NCBI GenBank assembly: GCA_027045875.1
Contig: JALUAG010000074.1
Location: forward strand, 62,001-126,000
Direction of reading: 5' to 3'
Length of the DNA stretch: 64,000 bases
Source of the DNA: Alphaproteobacteria bacterium
Lineage (GTDB): Bacteria > Pseudomonadota > Alphaproteobacteria > Geminicoccales > Geminicoccaceae
Shown: positions 55,692 to 64,000 of the stretch, piece by piece
Layout: each line of letters begins with the position of its first letter
Position numbering within the stretch: the first letter of the stretch is position 1
The notes under the pieces: model-generated
What the model saw: only the letters and a program-made list of their open reading frames with translations
What the model was told of the DNA's origin: nothing
Database searches by the model: none
Program-made: the position numbers and the translations under genes

Positions 55692-56849
55692 ATGTCGGTG
55701 AGCGGAAGAATGCGCAAGGCTTTTCCGGTGGTGGCGGGTGCGCTCGCCTTCGCTCTGGCAGGCGTCGGGCAGGCCGCCGAGCCGATCAAGATCGGCTCGT
55801 TCCTGGCCGTGACGGGGCCGGCCGCCTTCCTCGGTGACCCCGAGAAGAAGACGCTCGAACTCTACGTCGAGAAGATCAACGCCGAGGGCGGTGTGCTCGG
55901 TCATCCCCTCGAGCTCGTGCTCTACGATACCGGCACCAGCGCCAAGAACGCCGTCACCTACGTCAAGCGCCTGCTCGAGCAGGACGAGGTGGACGCCATC
56001 GTCGGCGGCACCACCACCGGCGAGACGATGGCGGTGATCAAGCTGGTGGAGAAGGCGGAACGGCCGTTCATCTCCCTGGCCGGCGCCTCGGTGATCATCG
56101 ATCCGGTCAAGAAGTGGGTGTTCAAGACTCCGCACACCGACCGCATGGCGGTGGAGAAGGTCTACGCCGACATGAAGAAGGAGGGCATCACCGAGATCGG
56201 CCTGATCGGCGGCTCCGGCGGTTTCGACAAGAGCTGCCTCAAGAACGCCGAGGAGCTCGCCGGCTCCTACGGCCTCACCATCAAGGCGGCGGAGCAGTAC
56301 GGCAAGGGCGACACCGACATGACGCCCCAGCTCACCAAGATCCGCAACGCCGGGGTCGAGGCGGTCCTGTTCTGCGGCTTCGGCGCCGCCTCCGCCATCG
56401 TCACCAAGAACTACGCCCAGCTGGGCATCGAGGGGCGCCTCTACCACAACCACGGCTCCTGCTCGAAGCGGTTCATCGAGGGCGCCGGCGAGGCGGCGGA
56501 AGGCGTGCGCCTGCCCTGCGCGGCGCTGGTGGTCGCCGATCAGCTGCCGGAGGACGATCCGCAGCGGGAAGTCGGTCTCGCTTACATCAAGGCCTACGAG
56601 GAAGCCTATGGCGAGGACGTCTCGACCTTCGGCGGCCACGCCTACGACGCCCTGTTCCTGCTGGTCGACGCCATGGAGCGGGCGGGCACGGCCGATCCGG
56701 CCAAGGTCCGGGACGCCCTCGAACAGACCAGGAACTTCATCGGAGTGGACGGTATTTTCAACATGAGTCCCGAGGACCATCTGGGTCTCGGCCCGGAAGC
56801 GTTCAAAATGCTCGAGGTTCGGGGTGGAACCTGGAAATATCTCTACTGA
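55692..56849 (+). CDS. livJ: Branched-chain amino-acid-type ABC transporter binding protein
   Basis: Periplasmic receptor of a Liv-type transporter, 385 aa from the ATG at 55692. A signal peptide ends near QAAEP; IKIGSFLAVTGPAAFLGDPEKK is the family start, ITEIGLIGGSGGFDKSC lies mid-chain and FGGHAYDALFLLVDAM is the C-terminal signature (each shown under 24 residues). A GTG at 55698 has better SD spacing (GGGAGG, 7 bases) and may be the true start. The ligand may be a branched-chain amino acid, amide or aromatic compound. The permease genes follow after a diguanylate cyclase gene. Confidence 0.9.
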   Translation: MSVSGRMRKAFPVVAGALAFALAGVGQAAEPIKIGSFLAVTGPAAFLGDPEKKTLELYVEKINAEGGVLGHPLELVLYDTGTSAKNAVTYVKRLLEQDEVDAIVGGTTTGETMAVIKLVEKAERPFISLAGASVIIDPVKKWVFKTPHTDRMAVEKVYADMKKEGITEIGLIGGSGGFDKSCLKNAEELAGSYGLTIKAAEQYGKGDTDMTPQLTKIRNAGVEAVLFCGFGAASAIVTKNYAQLGIEGRLYHNHGSCSKRFIEGAGEAAEGVRLPCAALVVADQLPEDDPQREVGLAYIKAYEEAYGEDVSTFGGHAYDALFLLVDAMERAGTADPAKVRDALEQTRNFIGVDGIFNMSPEDHLGLGPEAFKMLEVRGGTWKYLY

Positions 56850-56917
56850 TCACACGCCGCGGGACGTGCACCGCTCGGTCACCGGCCCGGTAGCGCGCGT
56901 CCCCCTCGTGATCGACC

Positions 56918-57829
56918 ATGGCGGCCGGCTTCGAACTTCCCGGTGACAGGACCGGGGAGGGCGGCGAGCCGGTCGCCGAGCTCCGCAGCGCGTTGCTGCC
57001 GCGCCCTCTCCTCCATCTGGCAGCATTCCTCCATGCCTACGGCTGGCGCCTGGCGACGGTGGCGGCCGCCCTGCTCAGCGCCCTCGTCGGCGCCACGGTG
57101 GCGTTGCTGATCTTCGGCATCGGTGCCGTTCACGCCAGCGAAGCCCTGCGCGCGGCCCTGATCACCGGGCTCGTCACCGGCGCGCTGACCGCCCTGCCGG
57201 TCGGCGCCCTGCTCCACATCGTCGACGAGCTCAGCCGCGCGCGGGCGCGGCTCGAAGAGGAGATCCGCCGTCGCGAGATCGCCGAACGCCGCCTGCGCCA
57301 GCTCGCCGGCACCGACGAACTCACCGGCCTCTGCAATCGCCGTGCCTTCTTCGACCGCGCCCGCGAACTCGTCGCACTGGCCCGCCGCTACGAGCAGCCG
57401 ATCGCCATCCTCACCATCGACGTCGACCGCTTCAAGGAGATCAACGACGCCCTCGGTCATGCCGAGGGGGACCGCGCCCTCCAACGTCTCGCCGCCATCC
57501 TGCGCCGCAACCTCCGGGCCACCGACATTCCCGCCCGCTTCGGCGGCGACGAGTTCGTGGTCATCATGCCTCACACCCGCCTCGACGCGGCCCTCCTGGT
57601 GGCCGAACGGATCCGTCGCGAGGTGGCCGCCGGCGACGGCTCCGCGGCCTCGGGCACGAGCGTCAGTATCGGGGCGGCCGCGGCGGCCGGCCGGCAGGCC
57701 GATCTCGAAAGCCTGCTCGCCCGTTCCGACCGCGCCCTCTACGCCGCCAAGCGCATGGGCCGCAACCGGGTCTGCACCGAGCCGCCGGGGTCCGCTCCCG
57801 ACGGCGACCGGTCGCGGCCCTCCTCCTGA
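56918..57829 (+). CDS. Membrane diguanylate cyclase (GGDEF)
   Basis: Makes the second messenger c-di-GMP from two GTP. The 303-aa product has two N-terminal hydrophobic segments (about 44-68 and 78-101), a short coiled linker (about 103-130) and one GGDEF domain. The active site GGDEF is at 209-213 with an intact inhibitory I-site RATD at 200-203. No separate sensor domain is seen. It sits between the binding-protein gene and the permease genes of a Liv-type operon (68- and 120-base gaps). Confidence 0.93.
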   Translation: MAAGFELPGDRTGEGGEPVAELRSALLPRPLLHLAAFLHAYGWRLATVAAALLSALVGATVALLIFGIGAVHASEALRAALITGLVTGALTALPVGALLHIVDELSRARARLEEEIRRREIAERRLRQLAGTDELTGLCNRRAFFDRARELVALARRYEQPIAILTIDVDRFKEINDALGHAEGDRALQRLAAILRRNLRATDIPARFGGDEFVVIMPHTRLDAALLVAERIRREVAAGDGSAASGTSVSIGAAAAAGRQADLESLLARSDRALYAAKRMGRNRVCTEPPGSAPDGDRSRPSS

Positions 57830-57949
57830 ACCGGTACCGAAGACACCCCGGGGGGGCCGTCCGCTCCCAGACCATTGGCTAATCCGTCGGCGCGTGCTAG
57901 GCGACGGGCCCGCCTGGCAGCATACGGAAGGGAGTGCCTCGGGTCGACG

Positions 57950-58822
57950 ATGGCCGAGTTTCTGCAGTTCCTGTTCTCCGGCCTCACGGTGGGCGCCATC
58001 TACGCCCTCATCGCGCTCGGATTCTCGCTGATCTACAACGCGAGCCACCTGATCAACTTCGCCCAGGGCGAATTCGTGATGATCGGCGGCATGGCGACCG
58101 TGTTCCTCGCCGCCGCCGGCATCGAACTGCCGCTGGCGGCGCTGCTCGCCGTCCTGCTCGCGGTGGCGGTGGCCATCGCCATCGAACGGCTCGGCATCGC
58201 ACCCGCCAAGGGGGCCTCGGTGGTGGGGCTGATCATCGTCACCATCGGCGCCTCGATCCTCATCCGCGGCCTCGCCGGCATCGTCTGGGACCGCAACTTC
58301 CACTCCCTGCCGGCGATTTCGGGCGAGGAGCCGCTGGTGGTCATGGGCGCCACCCTGCTCCCCCAGTCGCTGTGGATCTTCGGCGTCACCGGCCTGACCG
58401 CCCTGCTGCTGTGGTTCTTCTTCGCCAAGACCCTGTGGGGCAAGGCGATGATGGCGGCCGCCTACAATCCGCTGGCGGCCCAGCTCGTGGGCATCGACAC
58501 GCGCCGGGTGGTACTGGTGAGCTTCGCCCTCGCCGGCGCCCTCGGGGCACTCGCCGGGGTACTGATCACGCCCCTCGCTCCGACCCATTTCCAGGTCGGC
58601 GTGATGCTCGGACTCAAGGGTTTCGCGGCGGCCATCGTGGGCGGCCTCGGCTCCGGTCTCGGCGCCATCGTGGGCGGCCTCGTGATCGGCATCGCCGAGG
58701 CGATGGCGGCGGGATACCTCGCCTCCGCCTACAAGGACGCGGTGGCCTTCGTGATCATCCTGCTGTTCTTGGTGCTGTGGCCGAGCGGGCTGTTCGGCCT
58801 GCGCGGGATCGAGCGGGTCTGA
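57950..58822 (+). CDS. livH: Branched-chain amino acid ABC transporter permease LivH
   Basis: Inner-membrane permease of 290 aa with about eight hydrophobic segments. Family marks are GLTVGAIYALIALGFSLIYN, HLINFAQGEFVMIGGM and GGLGSGLGAIVGGLVIGIAE (shown by their cores). The ATG at 57950 gives the standard length; a longer frame from 57875 adds an Arg-rich stretch not found in the family. It pairs with LivM and the two ATPases that follow. Confidence 0.95.
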   Translation: MAEFLQFLFSGLTVGAIYALIALGFSLIYNASHLINFAQGEFVMIGGMATVFLAAAGIELPLAALLAVLLAVAVAIAIERLGIAPAKGASVVGLIIVTIGASILIRGLAGIVWDRNFHSLPAISGEEPLVVMGATLLPQSLWIFGVTGLTALLLWFFFAKTLWGKAMMAAAYNPLAAQLVGIDTRRVVLVSFALAGALGALAGVLITPLAPTHFQVGVMLGLKGFAAAIVGGLGSGLGAIVGGLVIGIAEAMAAGYLASAYKDAVAFVIILLFLVLWPSGLFGLRGIERV

Positions 58823-58826
58823 GGGC

Positions 58827-59771
58827 ATGCGGCGTCTGCTCGGGTCCCAACACGGCGGGCTGGCCGTCCTCGTCCTCGTGGTCGTCCTCATGCCCTTCGC
58901 CTTTCCCAACAACTTCTACTTCGACGTCGCCATCAACGTCGGTATCGCCGCCATCGTCTGCATCGGGCTCAACCTGCTGATCGGCTACGCCGGGCAGATC
59001 AGCCTCGGCCATGCCGGCTTCTTCGGTATCGGCGCCTACGCCTCGGCCATCCTCACCACCACCCACGGCTGGCCGCCCCTCCTCGCGCTGCTCGCGGGAA
59101 TCGCGATCTCGGGAAGCCTCGCCTTCGTCGTCGCGCGCCCGATCCTGGCCCTCAAGGGGCACTATCTGGCGATGGCCACGCTCGGCCTCGGCATCATCAT
59201 CTCCATCGTGCTGTCGCAGGAGGTGGAGCTCACCGGCGGTCCCGACGGCATGCCGGTCGACCCGCTCACCCTGTTCGGCTTCGAGATCAGCGGCCCCTGG
59301 ACCTGGTACTGGCTGGTGGGCGGCACCCTGATCCTGGTCACCTGGCTCGCCCTCAACCTCGTCGACAGCCCCATCGGCCGGGCGCTGCAGGCGGTGCACG
59401 GCTCCGAGATCGCGGCCCGCGTCTGCGGCGTCGATACGACAGCCTACAAGGTGCTGGTGTTCGTGCTCTCGGCGGTGATCGCCAGCCTCGCGGGGTCCCT
59501 GTTCGCCCATTTCTCGGGCTGGCTCACCCCGGACGAGGCCGACTTCTTGCGCTCGATCCAGTTCGTGACCATGGTGGTGCTGGGCGGCATGGCCTCCACC
59601 TTCGGCGCCATCGTCGGCGCCGCCCTGCTCACCGCCCTGCCCCAGTTCCTGACCGTGTTCCAGAACTACGAGCACGTCATGCTCGGGCTCGTCATGGTGC
59701 TCACCATGATCTTCATGCCGCGGGGGCTGGTCCCTACCCTGGCGCTGCGGCTGCGCGGAGAACGGCGTTGA
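58827..59771 (+). CDS. livM: Branched-chain amino acid ABC transporter permease LivM
   Basis: Second membrane subunit, 314 aa, about nine hydrophobic segments. The signature LNLLIGYAGQISLGHAGFFGIGAYAS is present around residues 48-73 (quoted by core GYAGQISLGHAGFFGIGAY), as is GGMASTFGAIVGA. It lies 4 bases after livH. Its stop overlaps the TTG start of livG by 4 bases (TTGA), showing tight coupling. Confidence 0.95.
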   Translation: MRRLLGSQHGGLAVLVLVVVLMPFAFPNNFYFDVAINVGIAAIVCIGLNLLIGYAGQISLGHAGFFGIGAYASAILTTTHGWPPLLALLAGIAISGSLAFVVARPILALKGHYLAMATLGLGIIISIVLSQEVELTGGPDGMPVDPLTLFGFEISGPWTWYWLVGGTLILVTWLALNLVDSPIGRALQAVHGSEIAARVCGVDTTAYKVLVFVLSAVIASLAGSLFAHFSGWLTPDEADFLRSIQFVTMVVLGGMASTFGAIVGAALLTALPQFLTVFQNYEHVMLGLVMVLTMIFMPRGLVPTLALRLRGERR

Positions 59772-60550
59772 GCCTGCTCGCGGTGGAACGGCTCACCCGC
59801 AGCTTCGGCGGCGTGCGGGCGGTGCAGGATCTGAGCTTCGTCATTCCGGCCGGCGGCATGCATTCCATCATCGGTCCCAACGGTGCCGGCAAGACGACGC
59901 TCTTCAACCTCGTGACCGGGGTGCTGCGTCCCACCCGCGGGTCGATCCGTTTCAAGGGCGAGGAGATCGCCGGCCTGCCCCCCGAGCGGCTCGCCGCCCG
60001 CGGTATCTCGCGCACCTTCCAGAACCTGCAGATCTTCTTCAACATGAGTGTCCTGGACAACGTGCTGGTGGGCAGTCATCTCGCCCTCGACCGCAACGTC
60101 CTGCGCGCCCTCCTGCGGTTGCCGCGGCTGCGCCACTCGGAGCGGCGGGTGCGCCGGGACGCGGAGGCGCTGCTCGAACGGGTGGGCCTCGCCGAATGGC
60201 GGGACGCTCCCGCCGACAGCCTGCCCTACGGCGCCCTCAAGCGGCTGGAGATCGCCCGGGCGATGGCCGGTCGCCCCGAGCTGCTGCTGCTGGACGAGCC
60301 GGCGGCCGGCTGCAACGAGCGGGAGACCCAGGAGATCGAGCAGCTGCTCCGCGGCCTGGTCGAGGACGGCGTCACCATCGTGCTGGTGGAGCACGACATG
60401 CGCCTCGTGATGAACGTCTCCGACCACATCATCGTGCTCGACCACGGCCAGATGCTGGCCGAAGGGGACGCCGAGACGGTGCGCAACGATCCGGCGGTGG
60501 TCGAGGCCTACCTCGGCCAGGCGGGGCGGACGGCCGGTCATGCTCCTTGA
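59768..60550 (+). CDS. livG: Branched-chain amino acid ABC transporter ATPase LivG
   Basis: ATP-binding subunit, 260 aa. Walker A is GPNGAGKTT, the family segment GISRTFQNLQIF contains the Q-loop, the signature is a variant LPYGALKRLEIARAM, and Walker B is LLLLDEPAAG. In most LivG proteins the D-loop reads AGMNPxE; here it is AGCNERE. The TTG start at 59768 overlaps livM. It overlaps livF by 11 bases. Confidence 0.95.
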   Translation: MSLLAVERLTRSFGGVRAVQDLSFVIPAGGMHSIIGPNGAGKTTLFNLVTGVLRPTRGSIRFKGEEIAGLPPERLAARGISRTFQNLQIFFNMSVLDNVLVGSHLALDRNVLRALLRLPRLRHSERRVRRDAEALLERVGLAEWRDAPADSLPYGALKRLEIARAMAGRPELLLLDEPAAGCNERETQEIEQLLRGLVEDGVTIVLVEHDMRLVMNVSDHIIVLDHGQMLAEGDAETVRNDPAVVEAYLGQAGRTAGHAP

Positions 60551-61244
60551 GATCACCGGCCTCTGTTCGCACTACGGGCGCATCCGCGCCCTCGACGGCG
60601 TCGATCTTTCCGTCGGCGACAGCGAGCTGGTGGCCATCGTCGGTGCCAACGGCGCCGGCAAGACGACGCTTCTGCGCACCATCTCCGGGGTCCAGCCGGC
60701 GAGCGACGGCTCGATCCGCTTCCGTGGCGCCGACATCACCCGTACCCCGCCGGCGAAGCGGGTGCGGCTCGGCATCGCCCAGGTCCCCGAGGGGCGGCAG
60801 ATGTTCGCGCCGATGAGCGTCGAAGACAATCTGATACTCGGCGGCTTCACCCGCCCGCGACACGAGATCGACTCGAGCCTCGAAACGGTCTACGGCCTGT
60901 TCCCGCGTCTCAAGGAGCGGCGGCGCCAGCCGGCCGGCACGCTTTCCGGCGGCGAGCAGCAGATGCTGGCCATCGCCCGGGCGCTGATGGCCAAGCCCGA
61001 TCTGCTGCTGATGGACGAGCCGAGCATGGGCCTCGCCCCGCGCATCGTCGAGCGCATCTTCGACACCATCCGCGAGCTGCGCTCCACCGGCGTCACCATG
61101 CTGCTCGTGGAACAGAACGCCTTCGCCGCCCTCTCGGTGGCCGACCGCGGCTACGTGCTCGAATCGGGACGCATCGTGCTCGCGGGCCGGGCCGCGGAGC
61201 TGCTGGCCGACGACCGGGTGAAGGCCGCCTATCTCGGTCTCTAG
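60540..61244 (+). CDS. livF: Branched-chain amino acid ABC transporter ATPase LivF
   Basis: Second ATP-binding subunit, 234 aa. Walker A is GANGAGKTT, the signature LSGGEQQMLAIARAL, and Walker B LLLMDEPSMGLAP, with TMLLVEQN carrying the switch region of LivF. It begins 11 bases inside livG. Its stop overlaps the convergent hemW stop by 4 bases, leaving no room for a conventional terminator. Confidence 0.95.
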   Translation: MLLEITGLCSHYGRIRALDGVDLSVGDSELVAIVGANGAGKTTLLRTISGVQPASDGSIRFRGADITRTPPAKRVRLGIAQVPEGRQMFAPMSVEDNLILGGFTRPRHEIDSSLETVYGLFPRLKERRRQPAGTLSGGEQQMLAIARALMAKPDLLLMDEPSMGLAPRIVERIFDTIRELRSTGVTMLLVEQNAFAALSVADRGYVLESGRIVLAGRAAELLADDRVKAAYLGL

Positions 61245-62434
61245 CGCAGGATCCCGCGGAGAAGCGCGTCGAGGCACCGCCGGCCGGCGGCGGTGGCCCG
61301 CAGGACTTCCCCCTCGAGGCGGAGCAGCCCCTCCTCCTCCAACCTCCGCACCGCTTCCGCGTCCAGCACCGCGCGCCAGTCGCGGCCGGCGAGCGCCTCG
61401 AGCCGCCCGAGCCGGGCGCCCTCGGTGAGGCGCATCGCCATCAGGAGGTATTCGGTCGCCTGCTCGGCAGGGGTCAGTTCCTCGGCCGGCAGCTGGCCGT
61501 GTCCCCGGCGTTCCACCGCCTCGAGCCAGCGCTCGGGCAGCCTTCGGGCGCGGGTCGCCAGCCGTCGCGACCCGAGGGTGAGCCGGCCGTGGGCGCCGGG
61601 GCCGATGCCCAGGTAGTCGCCGTAGCGCCAGTAGACGAGATTGTGCCGGCTCTCCTCCCCGGGGCGGGCGTGGTTGCTGATCTCGTAGGCGGGAAGGCCG
61701 GCCGCTTCGCAGAGCTCCTGGGTGAGATCGAACAGCGCCGCGCCGAGCGCCTCGTCGGGCGGATCGAGCCGGCCCTGCCGTTGCAGGGTGAAGAAACGCG
61801 TGCCCGGCTCGATGGTGAGCTGGTAGAGGGAGAGATGGCCGACCGCGAGCTCGAGGGCGCGCTGCAGCTCGTCCCTCCAGGCGGCCGGACGCTGCCCCGG
61901 CCGGGCGTAGATGAGATCGAAGCTCACCCGCGGAAAGACCTTCCGGGCGAGCTCGAGGGCCCGCAGCGCCTCGGTAACCCCGTGCTGCCGGCCGAGGGCC
62001 CGCAGCGCCTCCTCCTCGAGCGCCTGCACGCCCAGCGACAGCCGGCCGACGCCGGCCTCGGCGAAGGCGGCGAAGCGTGCCGCCTCCGCCGAGGTGGGAT
62101 TGGCCTCGAGGGTGATCTCGATGCCGGACTCGAACCGCCACCAGTGGCGCGCCCGCGCGATCACCGCCGCCACCGTCTCCGGCGGCATCAGCGAGGGGGT
62201 GCCGCCGCCGAAGAAGATCGACCCGAGCGACCGCCCCCGCGTAGCCGCGCCGAAATGGTCGAGCTCGGCCAGGAGGGCGCGGCGCCAGCGTGCCTGGTCC
62301 ACTTCCGCCCGCACGTGACTGTTGAAGTCGCAGTAGGGGCATTTGTGCCGGCAGAAGGGCCAGTGAACGTAGAGGGCGAAGCCGGGATCGCGCGGCGGTT
62401 CGACCGGGACGGAGCGCGAGGGGGTGGCGGACAT
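61241..62434 (-). CDS. hemW: Radical SAM heme chaperone HemW
   Basis: Radical SAM family protein of 397 aa that delivers heme to membrane enzymes; formerly annotated as coproporphyrinogen III oxidase. The 4Fe-4S motif is C28-x3-C32-x2-C35 (FCRHKCPYCDF). FFGGGTPSLM, EANPTSAE and GVGRLSLGVQAL are family marks, and the C-terminal HemN-type domain follows. It has the short N-terminus of HemW, without the extension found in true HemN. It is divergent from the dehydrogenase gene at 62576. Confidence 0.95.
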   Translation of the reverse strand: MSATPSRSVPVEPPRDPGFALYVHWPFCRHKCPYCDFNSHVRAEVDQARWRRALLAELDHFGAATRGRSLGSIFFGGGTPSLMPPETVAAVIARARHWWRFESGIEITLEANPTSAEAARFAAFAEAGVGRLSLGVQALEEEALRALGRQHGVTEALRALELARKVFPRVSFDLIYARPGQRPAAWRDELQRALELAVGHLSLYQLTIEPGTRFFTLQRQGRLDPPDEALGAALFDLTQELCEAAGLPAYEISNHARPGEESRHNLVYWRYGDYLGIGPGAHGRLTLGSRRLATRARRLPERWLEAVERRGHGQLPAEELTPAEQATEYLLMAMRLTEGARLGRLEALAGRDWRAVLDAEAVRRLEEEGLLRLEGEVLRATAAGRRCLDALLRGILR

Positions 62435-62575
62435 GGAGGCGGATCACCGGCGGCTGGTTCGGGCCCCGATATTCGCGCGCCGGCGGTCGCCGGCAAGGGT
62501 GCCGGGCGCTTGTGCGGGGCGCCGCCCCCGACTAGCTTGCGGCGCCGTGGAACCGAGGAGGGGGAGACGGCAGCC

Positions 62576-63460
62576 ATGGCACGCACGGCATTCGTCGGTC
62601 TCGGCGTGATGGGCTATCCGATGGCCGGCCATCTGGCCTCGGCCGGACACGAGGTCACGGTCTTCAACCGCACCCGCGCCAAGGCCGAACGCTGGCGCGA
62701 GCAGCACGGCGGACGCGTGGCGGCGACCCCGCGCGAGGCGGCCGAGGGGGCGGCCTTCGTCTTCACCTGCGTCGGCAACGACGAGGATCTGCGCAGCGTG
62801 GTCTACGGCGAGCGGGGCATCCTGGCCGGCCTCGCCGCCGGCGCGGTGCTGGTCGACCACACCACCGCCTCGGCCGACATCGCCCGCGAGCTCGCCGCCG
62901 CCTGCCGCGAGAAGGGCGCCGACTTCCTCGACGCCCCCGTCTCGGGCGGCCAGTCGGGGGCGGAGAACGGCCAGCTCACCATCATGTGCGGCGGCGCCGA
63001 GGAGGCCTTCGCCCGCGCCGAACCGGTGATGCGGGCCTACGGCCGGGCGGTCACCCTGATGGGACCGGCGGGCGCCGGCCAGCTCACCAAGATGGTCAAC
63101 CAGATCGCCATCGCCGGGCTGCTGCAGGCGCTCTCCGAGGCCGCCAATTTCGCCCTCCGCGCGGGGCTCGACACCGACCGGGTGCTGGAGGTGATCTCCA
63201 AGGGTGCCGCCCAGTCCTGGCAGATGGACAACCGCTGGCGGACCATGCTGCGGGGCGAGTTCGACTTCGGCTTCGCCGTCGACTGGATGCGCAAGGACCT
63301 CGCGATCGCCATCGACGAGGCCCGCCGCAACGGGGCACCCCTGCCCGTGACCGCTCTCGTCGATCAGTTCTACCGCCTGATCCAGCAGGCGGGCGGCGGC
63401 CGCTGGGACACCTCCAGCCTGATTCACAATCTCGTCGAAAAACCCGCCCGGACGGGGTAG
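62576..63460 (+). CDS. 3-hydroxyisobutyrate dehydrogenase family protein
   Basis: NAD(P)-dependent beta-hydroxyacid dehydrogenase of 294 aa. The Rossmann motif is VGLGVMGYPM (GxGxxG), the substrate loop DAPVSGGQSGAENGQL is at 119-134, and the catalytic lysine is K172 in LTKMVNQ. The family includes 3-hydroxyisobutyrate, tartronate semialdehyde and succinic semialdehyde reductases, so the exact substrate is open. The ATG at 62576 has GAGGGGGAG upstream. The hspQ promoter begins just after its stop. Confidence 0.93.
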   Translation: MARTAFVGLGVMGYPMAGHLASAGHEVTVFNRTRAKAERWREQHGGRVAATPREAAEGAAFVFTCVGNDEDLRSVVYGERGILAGLAAGAVLVDHTTASADIARELAAACREKGADFLDAPVSGGQSGAENGQLTIMCGGAEEAFARAEPVMRAYGRAVTLMGPAGAGQLTKMVNQIAIAGLLQALSEAANFALRAGLDTDRVLEVISKGAAQSWQMDNRWRTMLRGEFDFGFAVDWMRKDLAIAIDEARRNGAPLPVTALVDQFYRLIQQAGGGRWDTSSLIHNLVEKPARTG

Positions 63461-63461
63461 T

Positions 63462-63490
63462 CTTGGAGCCGCGCGGGCGGGCGCCCATAT
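63462..63490 (+). promoter_or_regulatory. Candidate RpoH promoter of hspQ
   Basis: CTTGGAG (63462-63468) and CCCATAT (63484-63490) are separated by 15 bases, matching the sigma-32 pattern CTTGAAA-N11-16-CCCCAT-N-T well. It starts two bases after the upstream stop codon and leaves a leader of about 70 bases before hspQ. HspQ is a heat-shock protein in E. coli, which supports the call. Confidence 0.55.
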
Positions 63491-63565
63491 CACGCCATGT
63501 CCGCCCGCGCCGGGCGAGCGCCCTTGCCGTCGGCGCGCCGGGCGGGTGATCCTGCGAGGTAGGTC

Positions 63566-63895
63566 ATGCAGCAGCGAAGCGCCAAATACGCGATCGGACA
63601 GATCGTCCGCCACCGGTTCTTTCCCTTCCGTGGCGTGGTGATCGACGTCGATCCCGTCTACAGCAACACCGAGGAGTGGTACCAGTCGATCCCCGAGGAG
63701 GTGCGGCCCAGCAAGGACCAGCCCTTCTACCATCTGCTGGCGGAGAACGAGGACTCTTACTACGTCGCCTACGTCTCCGAGCAGAACCTGCAGCCCGATA
63801 CCAGCGGCGAGCCCGTGGGCCATCCGCAGATCGGCGAGTTCTTCAACGAGCTGCGCGACGGCATGTACGTGCCGCGGCAGCAGGCACGACACTGA
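63566..63895 (+). CDS. hspQ: Heat shock protein HspQ
   Basis: A 109-aa protein of the HspQ / hemimethylated-DNA-binding fold; in E. coli it is a specificity factor for Lon protease. IGQIVRHRFFPFRGVVIDVDP (core quoted as GQIVRHRFFPFRGVVID), EEWYQSIPEEVRPSKDQPFYH and YVAYVSEQNLQPD are characteristic (each shown in part). A candidate RpoH promoter precedes it. The next gene starts 48 bases downstream. Confidence 0.95.
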   Translation: MQQRSAKYAIGQIVRHRFFPFRGVVIDVDPVYSNTEEWYQSIPEEVRPSKDQPFYHLLAENEDSYYVAYVSEQNLQPDTSGEPVGHPQIGEFFNELRDGMYVPRQQARH

Positions 63896-63943
63896 ACGCT
63901 TCGGGCCATCGCGTCGACGAGACCTCGTGAAGGGACCCCATCG

Positions 63944-64000
63944 ATGAAGTTCTTCCTGGATACGGCGGACGTGGCGGAGATCGCCGACCTGGCCTCCGCC
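63944..64000 (+). CDS. Transaldolase / fructose-6-phosphate aldolase, 5' fragment
   Basis: Only the first 19 codons are in the window: MKFFLDTADVAEIADLASA. The MKFFLDTA start with the conserved Asp is the signature of the small transaldolase/FSA family of sugar-phosphate enzymes. The gene runs off the right edge. It may be co-transcribed with hspQ. Confidence 0.85.
   Translation, partial: MKFFLDTADVAEIADLASA

Overview
The window is GC-rich (roughly 70%), densely coded chromosomal DNA. The gene content points to an alphaproteobacterium of the Rhodospirillales/Geminicoccales type. The evidence is a ubiK / lgt-midA-pgeF block beside ybjN-proC, a chorismate mutase-hisC-cyclohexadienyl dehydrogenase block, a roughly 180-kDa NAD-glutamate dehydrogenase, an AsmA protein, TRAP and Liv transporters, and candidate RpoH promoters of the alphaproteobacterial form. 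I cannot name genus or species. I see no insertion sequence, prophage, CRISPR array or integrase.

Layout. 0-7.6 kb: dnaJ (cut by the left edge) and dnaK, then a flagellar filament block (flagellin, FlaG, FliD, FliS) and a divergent M23 peptidase. 7.6-13.3 kb: csaA-like, TetR/COQ9-like, proC and ybjN on minus; ubiK on minus, divergent from lgt-midA-pgeF. 13.3-16.9 kb: a tight minus-strand five-gene unit of two related secreted proteins, a TAXI binding protein, and an ABC ATPase and permease. 17-22.6 kb: alanine dehydrogenase, a DapC-like aminotransferase, ftsK and lolA. 22.7-27.2 kb: a MarR-controlled CoA-ester catabolic operon resembling 2-aminobenzoate clusters. 27.3-32.1 kb: an SH3 protein and a four-gene overlapping operon (DUF6969-like protein, phosphotransferase, atypical enolase, 2-hydroxyacid dehydrogenase). 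32.4-36.6 kb: a secreted P460-type cytochrome with Cys-Pro repeats, threonine aldolase and AsmA. 36.7-40.5 kb: aromatic and histidine biosynthesis genes, ChaC and a small membrane protein. 40.5-43.7 kb: an S41-like protease and a YVTN beta-propeller protein behind a cobalamin riboswitch, then a ROK-like kinase and a CHCC zinc-finger protein. 43.8-48 kb: an orphan ABC ATPase, tRNA-Arg(CCG) and a DctPQM TRAP operon. 48-55.6 kb: NAD-glutamate dehydrogenase, a small lipoprotein, a porin and a PmtA-like methyltransferase. 55.7-61.2 kb: a Liv-type ABC transporter with a diguanylate cyclase gene inside it. 61.2-64 kb: hemW, a 3-hydroxyisobutyrate dehydrogenase-like gene, hspQ, and the start of a transaldolase/fructose-6-phosphate aldolase gene.

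How the genes work together. The dnaK and hspQ upstream regions both carry candidate RpoH promoters, so each end of the window holds heat-shock genes. Uptake systems (TRAP, Liv, TAXI), glutamate and alanine dehydrogenases and the CoA-ester operon suggest a life on amino acids and organic acids. The best candidates for something undescribed are the atypical-enolase operon (28.2-32.1 kb), the TAXI/ABC/paired secreted protein unit (13.3-16.9 kb), the B12-riboswitch YVTN/S41 pair (40.5-42.7 kb) and the NPC-repeat P460 cytochrome (32.4 kb).
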